From Wolbachia pipientis (GTDB lineage Bacteria; Pseudomonadota; Alphaproteobacteria; Rickettsiales; Anaplasmataceae): a stretch of DNA of 7,876 nucleotides. The DNA lies in assembly GCF_023661085.1 (NCBI RefSeq), contig NZ_JAHDJT010000059.1, positions 1 through 7,876 of the forward strand. The letters are read 5' to 3'. The stretch's first letter is position 1. The number at the start of each line of letters is the position of its first letter. The translations under genes and the position numbers were made by a program. The notes below the pieces were generated by a model, which had not been told where the DNA came from, made no database searches, and saw nothing but the letters and a program-made list of their open reading frames with translations. This document shows, in pieces, positions 1 to 5,839 of the stretch.

Positions 1-63
1 AATTGTACACAAGAGTCACTGTGTTGCAGAAATTCTTGTCTGTTAGCAGTTTTGTGCTGCATT

Positions 64-773
64 ATGAAAAAATTAACTACATTTAGTAAGAGCTATATTT
101 TATAAGTATAGAACTATATGACACTGGCTTTAGTGTTGACTGGCATAATTGCTATGTCAACAGTCTCATCTGAGGTTATAATGGGTATGGTGTATACTAT
201 ACACGATAATAAAAAGTAGGGTTTTCAACGTTTGGACGGTTAATATCTCTAGCTCCAATTGTCATTGTGTTCACTTTTAGTTTTAATTTACCTAAGATGA
301 GTGTTATTACAGCACAAGTCTTATTTTGGACATATTCTGTTTTAAAATAGGTTTGTCTTTATCGTCTATTTTTTTTAATTTACACTGGAAAAAGCATTGC
401 AAGCATATTTTTTATTACTGCTGCTGTTTTTGGATGCATGAGCGTTTATGGATATACCACTGAAAGAGATTTGACTAGCTTGGGGTCCTTTTTCATTATG
501 GGGCTTATCAGTATACTAATAACCTCATTGGTAAACTTATTCTTAAGGAATACAGCGCTAAATTTTACTTTATCAATTTTAAGTGTTATTATTTTTATTG
601 GCCTTACTGCCTTTGATATACGAAGGATTAAAGCTGTTTACAGTATATACGGAGTCAGTGATGAAAAGATGGCTATGAAAATTTCCATTGTTGGTGCTTT
701 AACTTTATACTTAGATTTCATTAATATTTTTGTACATTTACTCCACCTTTTTGGCAAGAAAAGAGAACAATAA
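64..773 (+). pseudogene. Bax inhibitor-1 family membrane protein, degraded by stops and frameshifts
   Basis: The family consists of small proteins with about seven membrane helices. In bacteria (YccA/YbhL type) they are linked to membrane protease control or ion leak; no specific role can be assigned here. The intact 3' part, which could be read as a 111-residue ORF from the ATG at 438, has the family's C-terminal hallmarks: a hydrophobic helix, then FDIRRIK (usual form YDTQRIK), then GALTLYLDFINIF before a basic end. Upstream, homologous pieces lie in different frames. NYMTLALVLTGIIAM (from about 112) follows stops at 103-105 and 109-111, and another stop follows at 217-219. A second piece (SLAPIVIVFTFSFNLPKMS, about 245-301) runs into a TAG at 348. 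The frame shifts at the A-run 344-347 to read IGLSLSSIFF, then shifts back at the eight-T run 369-376. At least three stops and two or more frameshifts make this a pseudogene. Its 5' limit is uncertain, and I recognise nothing in positions 1-63. Confidence 0.85.
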
Positions 774-900
774 TGTACATTTTTACTGATCATGAAGATT
801 CTGGAAAGAAATTAGTCAGCAAGTTAGTTAATTATAAAGACAATAAGGATATTATTGTATTGGCGTTACCGAAGGGTAGAGTTCCAGTGGCTTATGAAGT

Positions 901-902
901 GT
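901..902. other. Probable recombination breakpoint joining two gene 5' ends head to head
   Basis: Left of this point the plus strand encodes a phosphoribosyltransferase N-terminus. Right of it the minus strand encodes the first codons of a different gene with its own ribosome binding site. Both lose their 3' parts at essentially the same base, which one inversion or deletion junction would explain. No target-site duplication or terminal inverted repeat is visible at the joint. Confidence 0.45.
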
Positions 903-940
903 ATCCGTTCAGCCAATGGCGTCAACTTAAGAGCCTCCAT
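902..940 (-). pseudogene. Truncated 5' end of a minus-strand gene, possibly RarA/MgsA-like
   Basis: An ATG at 940-938 is preceded by a strong ribosome binding site, AGGAGA at 954-949, eight bases upstream. It opens a frame reading MEALKLTPLAERI before the breakpoint near 901/902. The PLAERI motif resembles the N-terminus of the replication-associated recombination ATPase RarA/MgsA, which typically has PLAERxRP just before its AAA domain. Only 13 codons survive, so this identity is a guess; that a real gene start lies here is better supported than its name. Beyond 902 the frame enters the antisense of the phosphoribosyltransferase fragment. Confidence 0.3.
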
Positions 941-1199
941 TAGCAAACTCTCCTAAAGACATGATAGCGTTTGGACTTATCCATCTTATTGCAGCTATAC
1001 AATCGCCCTGGTCGAATTTTAACTTTAGCACGCATGCTTGCTCTATCAAAAAGGCTTAAAAGCTTTTTGGTGAACAATTTCCAATAAGCACTTGATAGAG
1101 TTTCTGTTTCATTACACCAAATAAAACTGAAAAATTTAAACGATACTCAGCAATTTGATCTGGATTCCAAGGCCCTTGCGCATTAGACTCTAGAGCCAT
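927..1199 (-). pseudogene. Unrecognised 90-codon frame with one internal stop
   Basis: From an ATG at 1199-1197 the minus strand reads 47 codons (beginning MALESNAQGPWNPDQIAEYR), then a TAA at 1058-1056. It continues in the same frame for 42 more codons, ending SLGEFANGGS before a TAA at 929-927. It overlaps the end of the upstream cysteine desulfurase by 17 bases and the start of the fragment at 940 by 14 bases, the close packing expected of an operon. I do not recognise the family. The opposite strand has the same codon boundaries and is also fairly open (for example 931-1053), so the coding strand is not certain. It may instead be a remnant of a repeated or mobile sequence. Confidence 0.35.
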
Positions 1200-2334
1200 A
1201 CATCTTATAGATATTATACCAACAATCCATTATTTTTTCTACGTCTCGTGGTTTAATTTTTGGACCTATGCTGATTCTAATCGAACACTCTGCTTGCTCT
1301 TTTGCTGCCCCCATTGCAAGCAAAACATGGGAAGGTTCAACTTTTCCAGAAGAGCATGCAGAGCCATTGCTAACTGCAATGTTATTTAAGTCAAAATGCA
1401 TAAGTTGCACGTCACTCTTTACTTTCGGCATATAAATAAGACTTGTATTTGGTAACCTTTTGGAGTTTTTACCGAAGATTTTGATACCGCTGGCAAGGTT
1501 TAACAGCTCATACTCCAATTGATCGCGTAGCTTCTTTATTTCATCCATTTTTGATAGAAGATATGGAATATCCTGCAATGCAGCAGAAAGACCTGTAATT
1601 GCAACAACATTCTCCGTACCACCTCGTAATCCTTTCTCTTGTCCACCACCTATTATAATAGGCTCTATTACAAGCTTTTTGTCGAATATTAAAACTCCAC
1701 TACCTGCTATACCACCAAACTTATGAGCGGATAAAGTGAGTAAATCCACCCCTAAATCCTCCATATTAACTTCAATTTTTCCAACGCTTTGAGCAGCATC
1801 AGTGTGACAGATTGCTCCAAACTTATGCGCCATTTCAGCTACCTCTTTAACGGGCTGAATAACCCCAGTTTCGTTATTAGCCATCATCACTGAAACTATT
1901 ACTCTATCTCCCTTAAGTTTGCTCAAAACCTTCTCTAGCTCTAAAAGATTAACAACACCTTCTTGATTAACGGGTATTATATGAGGATTACACGTAGAAT
2001 TGAGAATTGAGGGGTGCTCTATAGCTGAAATTACATGTCGATAGCCCACCATCCCTCTCATAACAAGATTATTTGCTTCAGTCGCACCAGATGTAAAAAC
2101 TACTTCTTTATTACCTAAAGCGCCAATAATCCCACGAACATTATCTCTTGCATCCTGAAGAATCTTTCTCGCCTCTTGTCCCTTTCTGTGTAATGATGAA
2201 GGATTCAGAATTTGTTTTGATAAGACCTCAAGTATACTCTTCTTTACACTGTCGATAATTGGGGAAGTTGCATTATAGTCAGCATATACGTAACCACCAC
2301 CTAAAGAAAAGGGGCTTGAAGGTTTATCTGTCAT
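1183..2334 (-). CDS. Cysteine desulfurase, NifS/IscS family (class V aminotransferase)
   Basis: This PLP enzyme takes sulfur from L-cysteine as a protein-bound persulfide and releases alanine, supplying sulfur for Fe-S clusters and thiolated cofactors in the cytosol. The 383 residues span the whole fold. YADYNATSP lies at 17-25, TSGATEANN at 81-89 (cofactor phosphate binding), His107 in AIEHPS, Asp179 and Gln182 in HTDAAQS, and the PLP lysine Lys205 in SAHKFGG. RGGTEN is at 237-242, and the sulfur-carrying Cys327 sits in SNGSACSSG on the longer mobile loop of the IscS/NifS group. It ends close to the usual C-terminus, though shorter than E. coli IscS (404). The ATG at 2334 has no strong Shine-Dalgarno. 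No iscU, hscA or fdx gene adjoins it, so it is probably the second desulfurase (Spl1-like) found in Rickettsiales rather than the ISC-operon copy. The downstream frame at 1199-927 overlaps its end. Confidence 0.93.
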   Translation of the reverse strand: MTDKPSSPFSLGGGYVYADYNATSPIIDSVKKSILEVLSKQILNPSSLHRKGQEARKILQDARDNVRGIIGALGNKEVVFTSGATEANNLVMRGMVGYRHVISAIEHPSILNSTCNPHIIPVNQEGVVNLLELEKVLSKLKGDRVIVSVMMANNETGVIQPVKEVAEMAHKFGAICHTDAAQSVGKIEVNMEDLGVDLLTLSAHKFGGIAGSGVLIFDKKLVIEPIIIGGGQEKGLRGGTENVVAITGLSAALQDIPYLLSKMDEIKKLRDQLEYELLNLASGIKIFGKNSKRLPNTSLIYMPKVKSDVQLMHFDLNNIAVSNGSACSSGKVEPSHVLLAMGAAKEQAECSIRISIGPKIKPRDVEKIMDCWYNIYKMYGSRV

Positions 2335-2404
2335 TTAATTAAGAAAACTCTTTACTACTCGCTATAACAGTCATATATATTAGCTTAACATGATAAAAAG
2401 CTTG

Positions 2405-2433
2405 TTGCAAAAACGGTAAAATTAATACATAAT
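2405..2433 (+). promoter_or_regulatory. Candidate sigma-70 promoter for the alpha/beta hydrolase
   Basis: TTGCAA at 2405-2410 and CATAAT at 2428-2433 are separated by 17 bases, matching the consensus at four of six and five of six positions. The start codon at 2495 would leave a leader of about 55 bases. The region is very AT-rich, so chance matches are likely. The 160-base gap 2335-2494 must also hold the divergent promoter of the desulfurase, for which I see no clear pair of boxes. Confidence 0.4.
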
Positions 2434-2494
2434 TAATATATATACGACTTACATTAGTTAATATCTGTCAAGCAGGTTTTTATTAGGAGCTACC

Positions 2495-3193
2495 GTGGTA
2501 GAAGTTTTTTTAAATAACGCAGCAAAAAAAATAGAAGGTGAATATCACCAAAGTAGGGGAGCTAACGCGCCAGTTGTGCTAATTTTACACCACCACCCCC
2601 AATATGGTGGCAATATGAATAGTAAAATAATACATAATATATACGCATCTTTTATCGGCAACAGCTTTTCTGCATTGAAAATCAACTTCCGTGGTGTGGG
2701 AAAGTCCACCGGAACTTTCGATAAAGGTATAGGGGAATTAACTGATGCTGCAGTAGCTATCGATTGGCTCCAGGAACATAATCCTAGTAATGTTCCAATT
2801 TGGATAGTTGGTTTTTCTTTCGGAGCATGGGTAGCTATGCAACTAACAATGCGCCGCCCTGAGGTAGTAGGTTTTGTTGCCCTTTCTCCTCCAGCAACAA
2901 AGTACGACTTCTCTTTTTTCTTTCCCTGTCCGGTTCCTGGGCTTATAATACAAAGCAGTAATGATACAATCTCAGAAGAAAGCGATGTAACAGAACTAGC
3001 AAAAAGGCTGATGAACTCAGTCAAAAGTGACCATATGGAATACCATATTATAGACGATACTAATCATTTTTTAAGAGATAAAGAGAAGGAGGTAGTTCAA
3101 ATCATAGATAACTATATAAAACTGCGCTTGAATAATGCAGCTATTTCTTCTCAAAAGACTAAAAAAGAGGTGAAAATAAGAGAGTACGCTTAA
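2495..3193 (+). CDS. Alpha/beta hydrolase (COG2945-type serine hydrolase)
   Basis: A 232-residue soluble alpha/beta-hydrolase of unknown substrate; the family is usually annotated only as predicted hydrolase or esterase. The order of motifs is standard. A strand and oxyanion region, LILHHHPQYGG, lies at 29-39, followed by FRGVGKSTG at 65-73. The nucleophile elbow GFSFGA at 106-111 has Ser108. Asp157 follows a hydrophobic strand (GLIIQSSND), and His191 is in DTNHF, giving a plausible Ser-Asp-His triad. The C-terminal 20 or so residues are basic and low in complexity, beyond the fold. The start is GTG at 2495, chosen for AGGAG at 2485-2489 five bases upstream. No signal peptide is seen, so it should be cytosolic. 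It is divergent from the desulfurase and followed by a small lipoprotein gene on the same strand. Confidence 0.88.
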   Translation: MVEVFLNNAAKKIEGEYHQSRGANAPVVLILHHHPQYGGNMNSKIIHNIYASFIGNSFSALKINFRGVGKSTGTFDKGIGELTDAAVAIDWLQEHNPSNVPIWIVGFSFGAWVAMQLTMRRPEVVGFVALSPPATKYDFSFFFPCPVPGLIIQSSNDTISEESDVTELAKRLMNSVKSDHMEYHIIDDTNHFLRDKEKEVVQIIDNYIKLRLNNAAISSQKTKKEVKIREYA

Positions 3194-3245
3194 TCTTTAC
3201 AAACAAGAAAAATGAGTGTAGTAATACAAACAAAAAGGTTTTGTT

Positions 3246-3419
3246 ATGTTTAGGAAGTTGTTATTTCTTGTTTTGATTGCGTCTATGTTATCAGGGTGCC
3301 CCCTAAACAAGTCACACAAGTTAAAAAGTCCATGTATAAAAGGCAATGAAAGTACTTCATGCAGGCTATACCCTGTTAATGACCATTGGTTAGGTAAGTA
3401 TAAGATAGTAGCTCAATAG
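3246..3419 (+). CDS. Small predicted lipoprotein (57 residues)
   Basis: The frame MFRKLLFLVLIASMLSGC begins with a type II signal peptide: positively charged residues at 3-4, a hydrophobic stretch from 5 to 14, and lipobox LSGC with the lipidated cysteine at residue 18. The mature part has only 40 residues, with two further cysteines at 30 and 39 and a tyrosine/tryptophan-containing tail. The residue after the lipid cysteine is proline, not aspartate, so by the enterobacterial rule it would be exported to the outer membrane. AAGG seven bases before the ATG is a modest ribosome binding site. It resembles the short Rickettsiales lipoproteins filed under DUF2706 in size and layout, but that is from memory. 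It sits 52 bases after the hydrolase and converges on lolD, whose product drives lipoprotein export, with 24 bases between. Confidence 0.7.
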   Translation: MFRKLLFLVLIASMLSGCPLNKSHKLKSPCIKGNESTSCRLYPVNDHWLGKYKIVAQ

Positions 3420-3443
3420 ATTCTAGTTCTATGCTATATCCAT

Positions 3444-4118
3444 TCACAATTTTACCAGTGATTTGTCCTTTAACTGTAAAATACAGTCTGCCTTTTCTGC
3501 AAGGAGGTGATTGTGTGTTACTATAAGCATAGAGCTACTATTTTCCTTTACATATGAATACAATAGCAAAAACACATTCAAAGAATTTGTTGGATCTAAA
3601 TTCCCCGTTGGTTCATCTGCAAGTAGAAGTCTTGGGGAATTTACAATGCTTCTTGCAATTGCAACTCTTTGCCTCTCTCCGCCAGAAATTTCAGATATCA
3701 TACTACTTGCTTTGTCTTCCAGACCAAATTTCTCCAACATTGTCTGCGCATTTTTTATTGCCTCAGTTTTGCTTCTTCCCGCAATAAGTTGAGGGAGCAT
3801 AACATTTTCCAATACCGATAACTCCTGTAACAAATAGTGAAATTGATAAACAAAGCTCAGGAAACTTCTTCTTATATGAGTTTTATGTTTATTGCTGGCT
3901 TGTGTACAATTTACTCCATCTATTGTTACTATACCTGAAGTCGGCTTATCCAATAAACCTGCAATTTGCAATATAGTTGTTTTTCCTGATCCTGAACTGC
4001 CAATCAATGCAACTACTTGTCCTTTCACAACCCTTAGATTTATATCTTTTATAACAGCAGGAACTTCTTTGAAGCTCTTATCTACAGAAGTTAGCTCCAG
4101 TGCTACATCACCACCCAT
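3444..4118 (-). CDS. lolD: Lipoprotein-releasing ABC transporter ATP-binding protein LolD
   Basis: The cytosolic ATPase of the LolCDE complex, which powers extraction of mature lipoproteins from the inner membrane for delivery to the outer membrane. The 224 residues carry all ABC motifs: Walker A GSSGSGKTT at 40-48, Q-loop Gln92, signature ISGGE at 144-148, Walker B LLLADE at 164-169 followed by PTGNLD, and switch His202 in VTHNH. The EPTGNLD context, short length and lack of membrane segments fit the LolD/MacB/FtsE subgroup; LolD is the most likely member in a reduced Rickettsiales genome. Its membrane partner (LolC/E) is not in the window. The gene starts 24 bases after the Fe-S protein gene ends on the same strand, so they are probably cotranscribed. 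No strong Shine-Dalgarno precedes the ATG. Confidence 0.85.
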   Translation of the reverse strand: MGGDVALELTSVDKSFKEVPAVIKDINLRVVKGQVVALIGSSGSGKTTILQIAGLLDKPTSGIVTIDGVNCTQASNKHKTHIRRSFLSFVYQFHYLLQELSVLENVMLPQLIAGRSKTEAIKNAQTMLEKFGLEDKASSMISEISGGERQRVAIARSIVNSPRLLLADEPTGNLDPTNSLNVFLLLYSYVKENSSSMLIVTHNHLLAEKADCILQLKDKSLVKL

Positions 4119-4142
4119 GTTAAAAAGGCCTAGGAGGCATAA

Positions 4143-4592
4143 TTAAACTGAGAAGCTGTTACCACACCCACATTGAGACTTAGCAAGAGCATTTTTTATT
4201 TGAAACCCAGAACCACTTAGATCTTCAGTATAATCTATGACTGAGTTATTTAAAAATTTCGCTGAACAATTATCAACCATTAATACAGGATTGCCATTTT
4301 CGTCGTTAATTACTATATCTTTGCTTTTCCTACTAAAGCTAGAATGGCCTCTATAACCCTCACTTTCTTCATAATCGTCATCATCGTCGTCATCAAATTC
4401 ATCATCGTCGTCATCACTCAAAGATAGACTTTTATTTATTTGATCTATAAGAAAATTATACTTGAAGCCAGAACACCCACCACCTGAAACTGCAACCCGT
4501 AACACAGAACTTTTGTCCTCTTCCTGCTCTACAAGGGAGTGAATTTTCTTTAGCGCATTGTCAGTCAAGTTAATATTGTAATCTGTTGACAT
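4143..4592 (-). CDS. IscA/ErpA/HesB-type iron-sulfur carrier with an Asp-rich insertion
   Basis: An A-type Fe-S carrier that would accept clusters and pass them to apo-enzymes. All three cluster cysteines are present: Cys40 in SGGGCSGFKY, and Cys141 and Cys143 in QCGCGNSFSV at the C-terminus. NPVLMVDN and VIDYTEDLSGSGFQI are the usual family segments. The protein has 149 residues; relatives usually have about 105-115. The excess is an insertion at about 53-90 with twelve aspartates (runs of five and seven around a Glu-Phe) followed by a Tyr/Ser/Arg/Lys stretch. The insertion falls between the first cysteine and the VDN strand, where relatives have a shorter loop. I chose the ATG at 4592; a GTG at 4598 would add two residues but would sit almost on the GGTAG-like ribosome site. 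It heads the pair with lolD. Confidence 0.88.
   Translation of the reverse strand: MSTDYNINLTDNALKKIHSLVEQEEDKSSVLRVAVSGGGCSGFKYNFLIDQINKSLSLSDDDDDEFDDDDDDDYEESEGYRGHSSFSRKSKDIVINDENGNPVLMVDNCSAKFLNNSVIDYTEDLSGSGFQIKNALAKSQCGCGNSFSV
4378..4416. repeat. 21-base tandem duplication inside the Fe-S carrier gene
   Basis: The 18-base string tcatcatcgtcgtcatca occurs at 4378-4395 and exactly again at 4399-4416, an offset of 21 bases or seven codons. It encodes the acidic run on the minus strand and keeps the frame. Around it the sequence is a TCA/TCG trinucleotide microsatellite, which suggests growth by slippage. Confidence 0.85.
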
Positions 4593-4639
4593 AGTCACTA
4601 CCGTTTATTATTGATAATTTATTATAGTAGAAATTTTAC
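4593..4639. promoter_or_regulatory. Divergent intergenic region between the Fe-S carrier and dGTPase-like genes
   Basis: Only 47 bases separate the two start codons. On the minus strand TATAAT is perfect at 4626-4621, with TTGTTT at 4650-4645 eighteen bases upstream as a weak -35. On the plus strand TATAGT at 4623-4628 and a TTGACA at 4586-4591 are present but not well spaced with each other. Any promoters must overlap one another or the coding starts, so the two transcription units may compete. The plus-strand gene has no visible Shine-Dalgarno. Confidence 0.35.
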
Positions 4640-5839
4640 ATGTCAAACAATAATTTTCTATTAAGCTATGCGTGTTTCCCAAGTAAAACAAGAGGAAGAT
4701 ATTTTAAAGAGCCAGAAGATGAAAACCGCAGCTGTTTTCAGCGTGATAGGGATCGCATCATTCACTCTAATGCGTTTAGAAAATTGGAATACAAAACACA
4801 AGTTTTTATCAATTATGAACACGACTACTATCGCACTCGGCTTACTCATAGCCTTGAAGTTGCACAAATTGCAAGATCTATTGCACGCAGGCTCGGTTTA
4901 TATGAGGATATTACTGAATGCATAGCGCTTGCACACGACCTTGGTCATCCTCCGTTTGGTCACACAGGAGAGGATGCTCTAAAGAAATCAGTTCAAAATT
5001 TGAATCTTGATAGCGAGAAGTATGAATTTGACCATAACGTTCAGGCTATAAGGATTTTAACTTATCTTGAGCAAAAACATGCTGACTTTGATGGTATGAA
5101 TCTAAGCTGGGAAGTGATTGAAGGCGTTGCAAAGCATAACGGTCCTTTGCTTGGTCGGAATGCAGTATCCCACACAAATAATCAACTATTGCTAGAATAT
5201 AATGAAAAATATGATCTAAAACTTGAAGAATTCTCAAGCGTTGAAGCACAAGTTGCCTCAATTGCTGATGATATTGCTTACAGTGTCCATGATCTTGATG
5301 ATGCACTCAGGGCAAATTTAGTAACTGTAGAAGATTTGCTCGATATTCCTTTAATCGGAGACACGTTCAAAGATGTAAAAAGTCAATATTCAAAACTATC
5401 TCAGAACAAACTTATACATGAATCACTGAGTAGAACTGTAGGAATTATGATAAGTGATGTTGTTTCTCAGACTAAAAAAAATATTGAGGACTACAAAATA
5501 GAAAGCGTAGAGGATGTAAGAAGTTTAAATAAGATGCTAGTTACATTTTCACCAGAAGTTGCAAATGCCACAAAAGAAATGAAAAAATTCAACATGGAAA
5601 AAATATACAGAAGCTATAAACTGAACAGAACGATGAACAAAGCAAAACGTATAGTACAGGAGCTCTTTCAGTGTTTTTATGAAAATCCAGGATTATTGCC
5701 CACAGAGTGGAACAAGCTTTCTTATAAATTCCAGCGTTCAGTAGTAATATGCGACTACATCTCAGGTATGACAGACAGATTTGCCATACATGAGCATAGA
5801 AGAATTTTTGATACCTCATACGAAATGACTTCTTTCTAA
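4640..5839 (+). CDS. dgt: dGTPase-like deoxynucleoside triphosphate triphosphohydrolase (HD domain)
   Basis: Members hydrolyse dNTPs, classically dGTP, to the nucleoside and tripolyphosphate, lowering or balancing the dNTP pool in the cytosol. The 399 residues fit the shorter dGTPase-like subfamily. The N-terminal DRDRIIHSNAFRKLEYKTQVF (36-56) is a family signature. The HD metal site comprises His70 in RLTHSLEVAQ, His99-Asp100 in AHDLGHPPFGHTGE, and an aspartate of ADDIAY (209-214). DHNVQAIRIL (131-140) and KHNGPL (165-170) are also typical. In related enzymes activity depends on a dNTP allosteric site, so substrate preference cannot be read from sequence. The ATG at 4640 begins directly at the family N-terminus. 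The stop overlaps the ribD start (TAATG). Confidence 0.92.
   Translation: MSNNNFLLSYACFPSKTRGRYFKEPEDENRSCFQRDRDRIIHSNAFRKLEYKTQVFINYEHDYYRTRLTHSLEVAQIARSIARRLGLYEDITECIALAHDLGHPPFGHTGEDALKKSVQNLNLDSEKYEFDHNVQAIRILTYLEQKHADFDGMNLSWEVIEGVAKHNGPLLGRNAVSHTNNQLLLEYNEKYDLKLEEFSSVEAQVASIADDIAYSVHDLDDALRANLVTVEDLLDIPLIGDTFKDVKSQYSKLSQNKLIHESLSRTVGIMISDVVSQTKKNIEDYKIESVEDVRSLNKMLVTFSPEVANATKEMKKFNMEKIYRSYKLNRTMNKAKRIVQELFQCFYENPGLLPTEWNKLSYKFQRSVVICDYISGMTDRFAIHEHRRIFDTSYEMTSF

Larger units (their letters stand above)
773..943 (+). pseudogene. Phosphoribosyltransferase-like protein, 5' fragment only
   Basis: The start codon overlaps the last base of the Bax-inhibitor stop (TAATG), so the two were probably an operon. 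The first 43 codons (773-901) match the N-terminus of stand-alone type I phosphoribosyltransferase-domain proteins: a DHEDSGKKL segment, a short helix, a hydrophobic strand (IIVLALP), then KGRVPVAYEV, the usual RGGVPVAYEVA stretch. Homology stops after Val43. The remaining 13 codons (YPFSQW onward, to the TAG at 941-943) come from unrelated downstream sequence. The PRPP-binding loop and the rest of the fold are missing, so the product cannot be active. The family call rests on a short segment, but the match in order and spacing is good. Confidence 0.6.

Noticed and set aside
902..1182. Insertion-sequence remnant
   Set aside because: The abrupt boundary is suggestive, but no transposase motif, terminal inverted repeat or target duplication is visible, so a mobile element was not called.
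2545..3024. 159-codon open frame on the minus strand inside the hydrolase gene
   Set aside because: It is antisense to a gene with a full catalytic triad, and its translation is low in complexity with no family features.
3511..4146. Several plus-strand frames opposite lolD
   Set aside because: lolD has every ABC motif in order; the opposite frames have no recognisable features.
4586..4646. Inverted repeat TTGACAT / ATGTCAA flanking the divergent gene starts
   Set aside because: Each arm is simply the first codons (ATGTCAA) of one of the two divergent genes, so the symmetry is probably coincidence.
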